Assembly (NCBI GenBank): GCA_026127925.1
Contig: JAJSLM010000002.1
Location: 1-64,000 of the forward strand
Direction: 5' to 3'
Source: Thermoplasmatales archaeon
Lineage (GTDB): Archaea > Thermoplasmatota > Thermoplasmata > Thermoplasmatales > Thermoplasmataceae
Length of the DNA stretch: 64,000 bases
This document shows positions 34,621 through 43,951 of this stretch, in pieces. The notes under the pieces are model-generated. The model had not been told where the DNA came from, ran no database searches, and saw only the letters and a program-made list of their open reading frames with translations. The position numbers were made by a program, and so were the translations under genes. The stretch's first letter is position 1. Every line of letters starts with the position of its first letter.

Positions 34621-36360
34621 ATGAAAACAGATGAAATTATTATAAGAGTAGGAGGCGCGGCAGGAGACGGAGTGCAGTCTGCCGGTTTCATTATTGCAAA
34701 AACCTTTTCCAGAAGTGGGTTGCATGCTAATACGTATAATTATTATCAGAGCCTCATACGTGGTGGCCAGAGCTGGTATCAGGTAAGGGGATCGGATAAG
34801 AAGGTAAAGTCTCAGGGCGATGGCCTTGACATACTAATCGCTCTGAATAAAGACGCCCTTGAACGCCATACAAATCCGGAAATAAACGAGGGGGGTGCTT
34901 CTCCGCTGGACCCAGATGGTATAGCCATCTTTGATAAATCTATTTCTGGTTTTAAGGCTGGCAAAGGAAATTACCTAGCCATGCCACTATCGGATATAGC
35001 CGGTAAATACAGCAAGAATGCACTTATGAGAAATACTGTGGCAATTGGGGCAGCAATGGCAGCAATCAACATTAATTTTGAGATTCTTGCTTCTGTGATC
35101 AGGGATCAGTTCGGAAGCAAGGGTGAAGTTGCAGAGCAGAATGTAAAAGCAGCGAAGGAGGGATATGATTATTATCTGGCGAACTTCAAGAAACTGGGAG
35201 TAAATCTTAAAACCTCGGATAAGAAATATTACCTGATGGCAGGAGGAGAGGCACTTGGACTTGGGGCAGTCCATGGTGGTTTGAAGATGTACATAGCATA
35301 CCCTATGACACCCGCTTCTTCCGCACTTGATTTCCTGGCAGACCATCAAAAAGAGTACGGTATACTTGTAAAAGTACCCGAGGACGAGATATCTGCAATA
35401 AATATGGCCATTGGTGCCAATTATGCTGGTGTAAGGGCGATGACAGGTTCTTCAGGCGGCGGCTTTTCGCTTATGGTGGAGGCGCTTGGTATGGCCGGAA
35501 TGGTGGAAGTTCCGCTTGTTGTCTACGAATCACAGAGGGCAGGACCATCTACAGGACTCCCTACAAAGACGGAACAGGGGGATCTCAACCTTGTTCTTGG
35601 TGCTTCTCAGGGTGATTTTCCAAGAGTCGTGCTGACGCCCAGGAATGTCGAAGAAGTGTTCTATTTTGTTGGTAAAGCGCTGAATATAGCAGAAAAGTAC
35701 CAGATGCCTGTCATAATAATGAGCGATCTTTCACTTTCAGAACATTACGAAACTATCGAGCACCTTGATCTAAGTTATAAAATGGAAAGAGGGAAGATTG
35801 CCACTCCAGACATGAAGAATTATAAAAGATATGAATTCACAGAGGACGGCATATCATATAGGGCAATTCCTGGTACACCCGGACTTATGCACAATGAGGA
35901 TTCGGATGAACACGATGAATACGGGGCTGTCGTCAGTGATGCAGTTACCGATCCAGAAATAAGAAGAAAATCAATGATAAAAAGGATGAAAAAACTGGAA
36001 ACTTATATGAAGGAAATTCCTCCAACTCCAACCTACAGATTTGACGATGCAGAGTATGCAGTTATTCAGTGGGGAAGTACACAGGGAGTTGTCGAGGAAG
36101 CCGCTGATATACTCAGGGAGAAGGGACTCAAAGTTGGTGTGGTCGAGATCAATCATGCGTTTCCTCTGAACCCGGATATCGGGAAATTACTTGCCGGAAA
36201 GAAGAAAGTAGTGGTTGTTGAGGGAAATTACACAGGACAGCTTAACAATAGAATTAGAGCTGAATTCCTCGTTAAGACACAACTTGTAACAAAATTCAAC
36301 GGAGAGAGTTTCTATCCAGGTGAGCTTGCAGAAGAAATTGAGAGTGTTTTAAAGAGGTGA
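34621..36360 (+). CDS. 2-oxoacid:ferredoxin oxidoreductase, fused gamma-alpha subunit
   Basis: The 579-residue protein joins a gamma domain (GGAAGDGVQSAG at 11-22, to about 190) and an alpha domain with the YPMTP motif (227-231; YPITP in most), which contacts CoA and ThDP. GSSGGGFSLMVEALGMAGM and the later LSDLSLSEHY match the Sulfolobus and Thermoplasma enzymes. With the beta subunit it oxidises pyruvate, 2-oxoglutarate or both to acyl-CoA and reduces ferredoxin. The two-subunit form with a fused alpha is typical of aerobic archaea. The AT-rich 190 bases upstream hold several TATA-like runs. Confidence 0.93.
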   Translation: MKTDEIIIRVGGAAGDGVQSAGFIIAKTFSRSGLHANTYNYYQSLIRGGQSWYQVRGSDKKVKSQGDGLDILIALNKDALERHTNPEINEGGASPLDPDGIAIFDKSISGFKAGKGNYLAMPLSDIAGKYSKNALMRNTVAIGAAMAAININFEILASVIRDQFGSKGEVAEQNVKAAKEGYDYYLANFKKLGVNLKTSDKKYYLMAGGEALGLGAVHGGLKMYIAYPMTPASSALDFLADHQKEYGILVKVPEDEISAINMAIGANYAGVRAMTGSSGGGFSLMVEALGMAGMVEVPLVVYESQRAGPSTGLPTKTEQGDLNLVLGASQGDFPRVVLTPRNVEEVFYFVGKALNIAEKYQMPVIIMSDLSLSEHYETIEHLDLSYKMERGKIATPDMKNYKRYEFTEDGISYRAIPGTPGLMHNEDSDEHDEYGAVVSDAVTDPEIRRKSMIKRMKKLETYMKEIPPTPTYRFDDAEYAVIQWGSTQGVVEEAADILREKGLKVGVVEINHAFPLNPDIGKLLAGKKKVVVVEGNYTGQLNNRIRAEFLVKTQLVTKFNGESFYPGELAEEIESVLKR

Positions 36361-36365
36361 TAAAG

Positions 36366-37211
36366 ATGGTTACAGTAGCAGATTATAGAGGTAGAGTAAG
36401 GCCAGACTGGTGCCCAGCGTGCGGAAATTTTGCACAATTGTCAGCGATAAGCGGTGCTCTGACGGAGTTGTCCATAGCTCCAAAAGATGTGGTCGTAGTA
36501 TCTGGAATAGGATGTTCAAGTAATATGCCGGAGTTCATAAATACCTACGGGTTTCATGGCCTTCATGGGAGATTGCTCCCAGTTGCTTCGGCGATAAAAT
36601 GGGCGAATCCCAAACTGACCGTTATAGCGTATGGCGGCGACGGAGATGGTTTCTTTGAGGGAACACAGCATTTCTATCATTCAGCAAAGAGAAACATCAA
36701 CATAAAGTATATAGTATCTGATAACCAGACCTTCGGGCTGACAACCGGACAGGCGTCTCCAACCGCACCACTTGGCAGGGTCACAAAGTCAACTCCTTTC
36801 GGAAATCCGGAAAAACCCGTTAATCCATTGACTTTCGCCCTATCTGCAGGTGCAACGTTTGTCGCAAGAGGATTTTCTGGAGATACAATTTTCCTTAAGG
36901 AAATTATAAAGAAAGCCATAATGCACAAGGGTTTCGCTTTCGTCGACGTTTTTAGTCCTTGTGTGACCTACAATAAAATAGAGACATATGACTATTTAAG
37001 ACAGAGGGTCTATAAACTTGATACGGACGTTACAGATTTCGACAAGGCATACAAGCACGCGCAGGAAGAAGGCGACAGGTTACCAACGGGCGTATTTTAT
37101 GATGTAACGGAAAAAATCTACGATGACTACGATCCAGTGATATCAAAGGAATCCTTGAACGAGGTACCGCCGTACAAGTTCACAGAAAAGACGCTTGAAG
37201 AATTTCTTTAA
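36366..37211 (+). CDS. 2-oxoacid:ferredoxin oxidoreductase, beta subunit
   Basis: The protein is 281 residues from the ATG at 36366, which has AGAGGTGAT just upstream; a GTG at 36357 that overlaps the alpha stop would add three residues. It binds ThDP (YGGDGDGFFEGTQHF to SDNQTFGLTTGQASPT) and a [4Fe-4S] cluster through DWCPACGN, GIGCSSNMP and FSPCVTYN cysteines, as in the Sulfolobus enzyme. No extra ferredoxin domain is fused. Stop and start are adjacent, so alpha and beta are made together. Confidence 0.93.
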   Translation: MVTVADYRGRVRPDWCPACGNFAQLSAISGALTELSIAPKDVVVVSGIGCSSNMPEFINTYGFHGLHGRLLPVASAIKWANPKLTVIAYGGDGDGFFEGTQHFYHSAKRNINIKYIVSDNQTFGLTTGQASPTAPLGRVTKSTPFGNPEKPVNPLTFALSAGATFVARGFSGDTIFLKEIIKKAIMHKGFAFVDVFSPCVTYNKIETYDYLRQRVYKLDTDVTDFDKAYKHAQEEGDRLPTGVFYDVTEKIYDDYDPVISKESLNEVPPYKFTEKTLEEFL

Positions 37212-37234
37212 GCGCTAAAAAATTTTTTTGTATT

Positions 37235-38179
37235 TTAAGAACTCACGATTGGTGGTGTTTGCACCGGTTTGAAATACTGTGTATTTCTTGTTTTCACATG
37301 ATTGAACCACCATATCTTTGAGACAAGCTTGGCATCTTCGAAAGGTGTCGGCATTGAAGGTTCCCTGAAGCACTGGGTGAAACAGTCGTTGCAGTCTTCC
37401 GTGAATTCGTCCCATTCTGGTTTCTTGTTCAGGACAGTCTCTATGTGTGTAAAGCATGGATGCACCTTACCCTTGTAGTCCGTGTAATACACAGTTTGCC
37501 CCGCCTTGCACTTTGATACAGCTTTCCGATTCACATAATTCACGGCTTCCCTGTAATAGCTTCTTGTGTTGCCGAAAACGTGTTTGTCGTAGTTCTCGTA
37601 CGCGTAAGAGAATGCCTGTTTTATCATGTCGTCCGATACCTGAAAATCCTGGAAATAATAAGATCCCTGATCTGGGAAGCACATGGATAATGGAACTCCA
37701 AGCTCATCGTTTGCGAATTCAACCATATCCTTGACCTTGAAATAATTGAAGTTCGTGACCAATGCGTTTGCGGTGACAATTTTTAGTCTTTTTTTACTTT
37801 CTATTATGGTCTTGACGACTGTGTCAAATATCTTGAGACCACGGTATTCGTTATGTTCCTCAGGAATATTGCTGTCAAGTGATATTGTCGCGCCATCAAG
37901 ATACGGATAAAGCTTTCTCAGGACGTAAGGATTGGTACCATTGGATGCTATATGGGTGATAAAATGTTTTTCCTTCAATTTCTTTATTATAGATTCAACG
38001 GATTTGTTGAGTGTCGGTTCACCGCCGGTAACAGATACAATCTTTATGCCATTCTTTTTCATTTCATCGATATGTTTGTCGATCTGATCTTCTGGGAAAA
38101 ATATCTGTCCCTGCCAAGCATTACAACTTTTACATCTCAGGTTACAGAAGTAATCGATGTTCCAAATCATCGTCTTCAT
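37235..38179 (-). CDS. Radical SAM enzyme with extra C-terminal cysteines
   Basis: This 314-residue protein carries the radical SAM motif CNLRCKSC (Cys12, 16 and 19 from the chosen start), VTGGEPTL for SAM binding, and a TIM-barrel continuation. The last 70 residues hold at least five more cysteines (SKCKAG, HPCFTH, EDCNDCFTQC), a SPASM- or twitch-like auxiliary cluster site. The overall pattern resembles HpnH/MoaA-like proteins, but I cannot name a substrate. A TTG at 38230 would add 17 residues, but a TATA-like AAATATAAG box at 38229-38237 lies on top of it, so the ATG at 38179 is preferred. Confidence 0.82.
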   Translation of the reverse strand: MKTMIWNIDYFCNLRCKSCNAWQGQIFFPEDQIDKHIDEMKKNGIKIVSVTGGEPTLNKSVESIIKKLKEKHFITHIASNGTNPYVLRKLYPYLDGATISLDSNIPEEHNEYRGLKIFDTVVKTIIESKKRLKIVTANALVTNFNYFKVKDMVEFANDELGVPLSMCFPDQGSYYFQDFQVSDDMIKQAFSYAYENYDKHVFGNTRSYYREAVNYVNRKAVSKCKAGQTVYYTDYKGKVHPCFTHIETVLNKKPEWDEFTEDCNDCFTQCFREPSMPTPFEDAKLVSKIWWFNHVKTRNTQYFKPVQTPPIVSS

Positions 38180-38467
38180 ATACTTCCGTAACCGTTTCAA
38201 AGATTTATTCCTTTTGTATTGTTTGCCCAAATATAAGGCGCACGAGGCAATATGGATTCCTAAAAGAAAAACTGGTAAGAAAACGCGATAAAGAGCCTCA
38301 TAACAATAGAAAATTTATTATTTCGTGTAGGATGATATATTCGCCCAGCGAATTTCTCTTCATGGAAGTCATTGTTCAACAAAACAAGGGGTGGATATTC
38401 TATTCGATATGACATGTATTTAATCGACATTATATATAACACCCAATCCGGTTTTTATCGCTGAACA

Positions 38468-38995
38468 TTAAAAATATTTCGTCATAAAAACATCGTCAAC
38501 ATAGGCCCCTTCCATGAAAAACTGATTCTTACGCCTTCCCTCTTCTTCGAAATCCAGCTTTTTGTAAAGCTCTATTGCGTTGGTGTTCGACGAAAATACC
38601 TCGAGGTTCAACTTCTTAATACCATTCTGTTTACACCATTCAAAACTTCTTTGCATTAGTTTGGTACCGATACCTTTGTGGCGATACCCCTTCTTTATGG
38701 CTATACCTAGATTTGCAGTGTGCCTATTCTTTCGATGAAAACCCCGTTGAAGCGTGAGAACACCAATGATCTGATCATCCTTCTCACATACAAAAGTGGC
38801 ATCGTCTGGATTTTTCAGGCGTTCCTGCTCACCTCTCTCGGTAAGCATATAATACTCCCCCACTAGATATATTCGCTCATCCATGACGCTTTGCATGCAC
38901 ATTATGACGCCACGCGCATCCTTGGGCTCGGCCAGCCTCACCAAATAATCGTTCGCAATTTCGTTCGGATGCTCCTTTGCATGCCAGTGCAACAT
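38468..38995 (-). CDS. GNAT-family N-acetyltransferase
   Basis: The 175-residue protein has the GNAT acetyl-CoA loop in IAIKKGYRHKGIGTKLMQRS, a following beta strand LNLEVFSSNTNAIELYKKLDF and the tail GAYVDDVFMTKYF. The N-A-x-x-L-Y-x-x-L-(D/G)-F ending is typical of RimI/PhnO-like members. The substrate is not predictable. The leading residues (MLHWHAKEHPNEIANDYLVRL) appear extended; an in-frame start further in is possible. Monocistronic. Confidence 0.88.
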   Translation of the reverse strand: MLHWHAKEHPNEIANDYLVRLAEPKDARGVIMCMQSVMDERIYLVGEYYMLTERGEQERLKNPDDATFVCEKDDQIIGVLTLQRGFHRKNRHTANLGIAIKKGYRHKGIGTKLMQRSFEWCKQNGIKKLNLEVFSSNTNAIELYKKLDFEEEGRRKNQFFMEGAYVDDVFMTKYF

Positions 38996-39035
38996 ACCAG
39001 ACTCAACGCATTATAGCAATATTAGATAATATAAT

Positions 39036-39362
39036 TTACCTTTTAATCAAAGTGGCTTTCAATCCTTTGTAAAGTTCACTCACGTCTTCAGACAACTTTC
39101 TGGCTTCTTCAGCAATCTGGTCCCTATTTTCTATAAACTTCGGAGTAAGGATTGCTCCTTCTTTGGAAGGTGATATCAGCCCATCATTTTCAAGGACCCT
39201 CAAGGAGTATCTGATCTTGTGTTGCGGTATTCCTGTTTCATTGGAAATCCTTATGATCCCTGCAGGTTGTTCCTTCATGAGTGTCTGTATAATTGAAATG
39301 TGCCTCTTGATCGTTTTTAAATCTTCTTCAAGCTCTTTGAATATTATGGTTTCATTTGCCAT
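39036..39362 (-). CDS. Winged-helix transcriptional regulator
   Basis: The 108-residue protein has an N-terminal helix (FKELEEDLKTIKRHISIIQTLMKEQP), a winged helix (IRISNETGIPQHKIRYSLRVLENDG, wing LISPSKEGAILTPKF), and a C-terminal helical tail. This is a small archaeal regulator type seen in Thermoplasmatales and relatives. I start it at the ATG at 39360-39362 (MANETIIF); a 28-residue extension upstream is unrelated in composition. No operator is evident. Confidence 0.72.
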   Translation of the reverse strand: MANETIIFKELEEDLKTIKRHISIIQTLMKEQPAGIIRISNETGIPQHKIRYSLRVLENDGLISPSKEGAILTPKFIENRDQIAEEARKLSEDVSELYKGLKATLIKR

Positions 39363-39621
39363 GCTAATGAATGTCTCAGCGTTATATACACATTTCGAAG
39401 TCCTGTTCTCCCTAAATATCAATGGGAAAAGTTGCAGGAGAAGCAATTAACTCCTGATAATGTGTTATAGGAATACAGACGGAATGCCAGGGGCCTTACA
39501 ATTTTCTGAGCAGGAAAGTCCCGATCTTCAGAGAGGAGATGAATTGCGAACGAAAAATTTACAGCAAACAAATCCCATAAAATACGGAAGCAAAGGCAAA
39601 GGAGGAGTTTTAGTCTAATTT

Positions 39622-39843
39622 TCATGGATATATCTTTTCATGGTTTTCGAATATGCTGAAATCGCCCTTCACCTTGAGGATGGACTCCAATTTCTCATCT
39701 CTTTCCTTTATATAGCGGTTGAATTTTTCCTTGTCCGTATAATACTCGCTGGTCTTTATTGCAGTTTTCCTCAGTGCAATTTGAAGCTTGATCTCAAATT
39801 TCAGTCTCTCATCAAAGTTATCTATATTTACTTCGATACTCAC
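39622..39843 (-). CDS. Small charged hypothetical protein, divergent from rtcB
   Basis: The 73-residue frame starts MSIEVNIDNFDERLKFEIKLQ and is mostly charged helix (KTSEYYTDKEKFNRYIKERDEKLESIL), followed by a short tail. It has no signal peptide or membrane segment. It is divergent from rtcB with 45 bases between starts, so the two share a promoter region. I do not recognise a family; the codon pattern and helix make it a plausible gene. Confidence 0.55.
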   Translation of the reverse strand: MSIEVNIDNFDERLKFEIKLQIALRKTAIKTSEYYTDKEKFNRYIKERDEKLESILKVKGDFSIFENHEKIYP

Positions 39844-39888
39844 GATGAATAGATAATGCTGTGAGCATATTAATTATTCAGTCTTTCT

Positions 39889-41373
39889 TTGGATGTCAGC
39901 AAAAAGGATAAATCGTTCAGGGATATAGTCATCTATATGCCAGAGTTCAAGCTTAGGCAAAGAGAGCCTTTCGTCTACGAGATCTACCAGTCAAGCGATC
40001 CAAGGATGAAGGTTCCAGGGATTATATACTCCAGTGACAGATTGATGGAGCAGATATCGCATGATCAGAGCGTACAGCAGGTCATGAACGTTGCAATGCT
40101 GCCTGGCATCGTGAGGGCTTCATATGCTATGCCTGACATCCACTGGGGCTATGGTTTCCCGATCGGCGGAGTTGCAGCATTTGACTTTGATGATGGCGTC
40201 GTCTCCCCAGGAGGCGTCGGTTACGATATAAACTGTGGGGTTTCACTTGTACGGGTAGATGCTCCGCTTTCTGATGTGAAATCAAGGATAAAGGAATTGA
40301 CGAATCTGTTATTTTCTGCGGTCCCGTCGGGAATCGGTAGCACGAAGTTCCACCTAAATGAATCCCATGTTGAAGATTTACTTATCAATGGTTCAACATG
40401 GGCCCTCGAGAACGGATTTGCTGAACCATCCGATCTGGCTTCCACGGAAGAGCACGGAAGACTGTCAGGTGCTGATCCAGGGAAGGTTTCTAAAGAAGCA
40501 AAGAAGAGAGGGGCAAAACAGTTAGGGACTTTGGGGGCAGGAAACCACTTCCTGGAGATCCAGCGGGTCGAAAAAATACTTGATGCAAATGTTGCAAAGG
40601 AATTTGGCATATCAGGTGAAGATACAGTTACGGTCATGGTTCACACCGGTTCAAGAGGCCTGGGCCATCAGGTTGCAACTGATTACATTCACTCAATAAA
40701 TAGTGGAGAAAGCGGTGTCGTAGAGCATCCGGTGGATCGCCAACTTAACTCCGTAATGCTCGACAGTAATTTGGGTATGGACTATATTGCCGCCATGAAC
40801 GCTGCAGCGAACTTTGGATTTGTCAATCGCCAGATCATTGTGAACAGCATAAGGGAGGTCTTCGGCAAGTTATTTCCTGGCACCAAAGTGGAGCTCATAT
40901 ACAGCCTTGCTCACAACATAGCCAAGGTCGAGGAGCACCATGTTGACGGATCAAAGAGGAAGCTGATCGTCCACAGGAAAGGAGCGACCAGGGCATTTGC
41001 ATCAGATGAGATGCCTGAGGGTGATAGATTTTCCAGATATGGCCACCCCGTCCTTATTCCAGGAGATATGGGTTCCGCTTCTTACGTTCTCGTTGGAACG
41101 AGCGGAAATGAAGAGCGATCGTTCGGTTCCAGCTGCCATGGAGCGGGAAGAAAAATAAGCAGGAAAAAATCCCTGGCAGAGTTTGACAGCGGCATGGTTG
41201 TCTCAGCTCTAGAAAAAAACGGAATATACTTGAGAGCACAAAATAAGAACGTTGTTTCGGAGGAAGCACCTGGAAGTTACAAGGACGTAGATGAGGTTGT
41301 GGAGGCTGTCACCGGAGCTAAGCTGACGCTACCTGTAGCGAGGATGGTTCCCATGGGTGTAGTGAAAGGATAA
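39889..41373 (+). CDS. rtcB: RNA-splicing ligase RtcB
   Basis: The enzyme joins 2',3'-cyclic phosphate and 5'-OH RNA ends in tRNA splicing, with GTP and Mn. The N-terminal region contains RASYAMPDIHWGYGFPIGG, the metal-binding VGYDINCGVSLVR (Asp113, Cys116), LGAGNHFLEI and MVHTGSRGLGHQ, and the guanylylated His in FGSSCHGAGRK. The start is uncertain: TTG at 39889 (494 residues) or ATG at 39937 (478 residues, MPEFKLRQREPF). No archease gene adjoins it. The amidohydrolase gene follows with a one-base stop/start overlap. Confidence 0.94.
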   Translation: MDVSKKDKSFRDIVIYMPEFKLRQREPFVYEIYQSSDPRMKVPGIIYSSDRLMEQISHDQSVQQVMNVAMLPGIVRASYAMPDIHWGYGFPIGGVAAFDFDDGVVSPGGVGYDINCGVSLVRVDAPLSDVKSRIKELTNLLFSAVPSGIGSTKFHLNESHVEDLLINGSTWALENGFAEPSDLASTEEHGRLSGADPGKVSKEAKKRGAKQLGTLGAGNHFLEIQRVEKILDANVAKEFGISGEDTVTVMVHTGSRGLGHQVATDYIHSINSGESGVVEHPVDRQLNSVMLDSNLGMDYIAAMNAAANFGFVNRQIIVNSIREVFGKLFPGTKVELIYSLAHNIAKVEEHHVDGSKRKLIVHRKGATRAFASDEMPEGDRFSRYGHPVLIPGDMGSASYVLVGTSGNEERSFGSSCHGAGRKISRKKSLAEFDSGMVVSALEKNGIYLRAQNKNVVSEEAPGSYKDVDEVVEAVTGAKLTLPVARMVPMGVVKG

Positions 41374-42383
41374 TGAGGATATCGGGCAATATATTTACAG
41401 GCTCAAAACTCCTAAAAGGAAGTGTAAGTATATCTGAGGATGGAATGGCTTTTTCGGACGAAATTTCAAATAGTGGAATTACCGGAACTCTCGTTCCAAC
41501 GTTTGTCAATGCACATACCCATATAGCGGACTTTTTCATGGACAATGTTCCAGAAGGTGGAATCCCGGAAATCGTTGGCCCTGGTGGTTTCAAAGCAAAA
41601 GCTCTCGAGCGTACTTCAGATGATATAATTATATCCAGCATGAGAGGCGCCCAGAGGATAATGAAGGCAACCGGGACATCTGCATTCCTAGATTTCCGTG
41701 AATCTGGTGTCAAGGGAATAGATTTACTGAAAGCCTCCCGGCTTGATGGAATAAAGGCCCTGGCTCTCGGCAGGCCAGTAAATGGAGACAGAGATTTGCC
41801 CGATGTCCTCGACAGATCTGTGGGGTTGGGTTTAAGCTCGATCTCTGACGTCGCCATTAGTCATATGATGTCTGCGGCCGAACTGGTCAGAAAGAACGAG
41901 AAGATATTCGCAATGCATTTCAGCGAGAATAAGCGAGAAGACGCAAATAGACTGAAGGAGTTGAAGCCTGATCTTCTTGTCCACTGCCTGGAAGCTACAG
42001 ATTCGGATCTTGAGATCATAAGGGACATCAGGGCTCACGTTGTCATTACGCCAAGATCGAATGTGTTCTACGGGAAGCGGCCGGATTATTCCAGATTTTT
42101 GAAATACAGGATACCGTTGATGCTTGGAACCGACAATGGAATGATAAATGCGCCGGACATGTTCCAGGAGATGCATTTTCTATTTCTATACCAGAGGAGC
42201 ATCGGATATTTTGAACCTGAGATGTTGCTGGAAATGTCCACTTCCTTACCAAGGGAGTTTTTAAAAAAATTTGGTATCTCCATTCCTGAACGGTATATCC
42301 TGTTTCCGAATCAAAGGCTCACTGCCTATGAGATAATTGAAAAGGGCAGTTACATGAGGAAGAAAATTTTAAAAATCAGGTGA
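41373..42383 (+). CDS. Metal-dependent amidohydrolase (ATZ/TRZ-deaminase-like)
   Basis: The 336-residue protein begins with a small beta domain and the metal-binding VNAHTHIAD (His48, His50), and later has AMHFSENKRED (a metal His on a strand), VHCLEATDSD, and the Asp in LGTDNGMINAPD. This is the deaminase/chlorohydrolase type of the amidohydrolase superfamily; the substrate could be a purine, a nucleoside or a related amide. The gap-free TAATG link to rtcB makes an operon, and a link to RNA-end or nucleotide salvage is conceivable but unproven. Confidence 0.82.
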   Translation: MRISGNIFTGSKLLKGSVSISEDGMAFSDEISNSGITGTLVPTFVNAHTHIADFFMDNVPEGGIPEIVGPGGFKAKALERTSDDIIISSMRGAQRIMKATGTSAFLDFRESGVKGIDLLKASRLDGIKALALGRPVNGDRDLPDVLDRSVGLGLSSISDVAISHMMSAAELVRKNEKIFAMHFSENKREDANRLKELKPDLLVHCLEATDSDLEIIRDIRAHVVITPRSNVFYGKRPDYSRFLKYRIPLMLGTDNGMINAPDMFQEMHFLFLYQRSIGYFEPEMLLEMSTSLPREFLKKFGISIPERYILFPNQRLTAYEIIEKGSYMRKKILKIR

Positions 42384-42385
42384 AT

Positions 42386-42434
42386 ATGATGAGTTTCTCG
42401 TGCCTGACAGCAAGATGGAAAAAATATCTGCTGA
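42386..42434 (+). ncRNA. Possible C/D box guide sRNA
   Basis: A perfect C box ATGATGA (42386-42392) is followed by an 11-base guide-sized spacer and a CTGA (D' box, 42404-42407), and a second CTGA (D box) is at 42431-42434; total 49 bases, the usual archaeal size. The internal C' box (ATGGAAA at about 42415-42421) is weak and the terminal stem is poor, so this is a low-confidence call. It lies right after the amidohydrolase stop. Confidence 0.25.
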
Positions 42435-42481
42435 TCAATTAATAAATAACGTGGCGATTCCGGTCGAAATGAGCAGTTGAT

Positions 42482-43840
42482 ATGACCGATTTACTATCAG
42501 GAAAGAAGATCAGGCAATCCGCGAGAGGAGGAGCGGATCATGCATGGTTCACAAGCTATCTTCTTTCAAATATTTCCGGTGGTATAATTTCACCTCTGAT
42601 TCCATTGTTCGTAGTCCTTTACCTACATTCGAATGTCGAGTACGTTGGTATAGTTTCCGCACTATCTTCCGCCGCAAGCGTACCGGCACTGATATTCTGG
42701 GGCAATCTATCGGATAAGCTGAAGAAGAGAAAGGTCTTCGTTGTGATCGGGTTCGTTGGGTCGTTTCTTTCGCTACTTTTGATCCTAATTTCCAAAACTC
42801 TGGGAATGTACATATTGACGCTTGTTATATTCCAGTTTGTGGCTGTTGCCAGCACTCCAGTTGCCACACTTCTTATACTGGAGAGTACGGTAGAGAAAAA
42901 ATGGCCGAATGTAATGTCAACATTCAACATTTTCTCATACATAGGTCTGATTGCAGGGCTTGCAGTAGGTCTGGTACTTATGACGGTTTACGCGAGTATC
43001 AGTTACAGCCTCCTTCCTTATCTGTATCTTGTAGCAGCCTTTATTTATTTTGCGGCAGGCATAAGCGCGATATTTTTACTGCCGGAGCCTGTAAAGAAAC
43101 TCCAGAGGAATACGGGCGCCCTGGCCAGCATCTTCTCTCTGAGGACGACAGAAAAGATACGCTATTTCCCGAACTATATGATACACATAATCTCATCGAG
43201 GAAGAATAACGGGACTTCAAAGCTTGCTCAGCGGACAAAAATTTACATCTTCTACACCGGTTTCCTCATGTTTGCCTTCCAGCTGTTCTTCGTGCCTTTT
43301 CCAGTTTTCATGATAGACAAGCTCGGAGGAACCCAGGATGAAATATTCATAATGTACCTGCTTAATGATTTTGCATCTGCAATTGCATTCCTTTTCAGCG
43401 GTAGGTTGTTGAATTCTATAGGTATAGCCAAAACACTCAGTATTGCATTATTTTCACGGGTCGGAATACTGTTTTCAGCTATGGTCCTTGCCTTTTTCTT
43501 TGGTTCTCTGAGCTTTTCACTTTACCTGGGGATAGCCATATATGCTATAATGGGCCTTTTCTGGAGCTTTATAAGCATATCATGGTCGACATCAATATCA
43601 AAACTTGCCCTGCCAGAGAACCGCGGGAAAGCCATAGGATATTATAATTCCTTCTTGGGCATTGGACAGATTATAAGCGGGGTGACGGCAGGTTTGCTGG
43701 CCCTTTATTTTGGGTACGGCATAACATTTGCTCTTGCCGCAATAACTGTGCTGTCTGGCGCCGCGTTGCTGATAAGGTTTCAATACAAAATGAAGGACAT
43801 AATAACGAATAGCCAGACCAAGAGGGTTGGAAGTGTGTGA
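42482..43840 (+). CDS. Major facilitator superfamily transporter
   Basis: This 452-residue protein has twelve predicted membrane helices in two halves joined by a long cytoplasmic loop rich in Lys/Arg (about 205-255). The loop between helices 2 and 3 reads WGNLSDKLKKRKVFVVIG, the MFS motif G-x-x-x-D-(K/R)-x-x-(K/R). The second half has a related FSGRLLNSIGIAK loop. The substrate is unknown; the family is large. It lies about 100 bases after the amidohydrolase and may or may not share its transcript. Confidence 0.88.
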   Translation: MTDLLSGKKIRQSARGGADHAWFTSYLLSNISGGIISPLIPLFVVLYLHSNVEYVGIVSALSSAASVPALIFWGNLSDKLKKRKVFVVIGFVGSFLSLLLILISKTLGMYILTLVIFQFVAVASTPVATLLILESTVEKKWPNVMSTFNIFSYIGLIAGLAVGLVLMTVYASISYSLLPYLYLVAAFIYFAAGISAIFLLPEPVKKLQRNTGALASIFSLRTTEKIRYFPNYMIHIISSRKNNGTSKLAQRTKIYIFYTGFLMFAFQLFFVPFPVFMIDKLGGTQDEIFIMYLLNDFASAIAFLFSGRLLNSIGIAKTLSIALFSRVGILFSAMVLAFFFGSLSFSLYLGIAIYAIMGLFWSFISISWSTSISKLALPENRGKAIGYYNSFLGIGQIISGVTAGLLALYFGYGITFALAAITVLSGAALLIRFQYKMKDIITNSQTKRVGSV

Positions 43841-43951
43841 ACAGAGCAACTATTTAACCCCCGCGTTCGATTGGATCGAAGCAGAGTTTTATCTTTTTAA
43901 CTGCTATAACGAATCCACAAATACTGTGTATTAAGGGAGTTGTAGTAACCT

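Noticed and set aside
39512-39521. AGGAAAGTCC, like the conserved block of RNase P RNA
   Set aside because: The partner ACAGAA block and the expected stems are missing, and the gap (39447-39621) is too short for the euryarchaeal form.
42387-42443. A short frame MMSFSC… after the amidohydrolase gene
   Set aside because: Fewer than 20 codons, no ribosome binding site; better explained as spacer or a possible C/D RNA.
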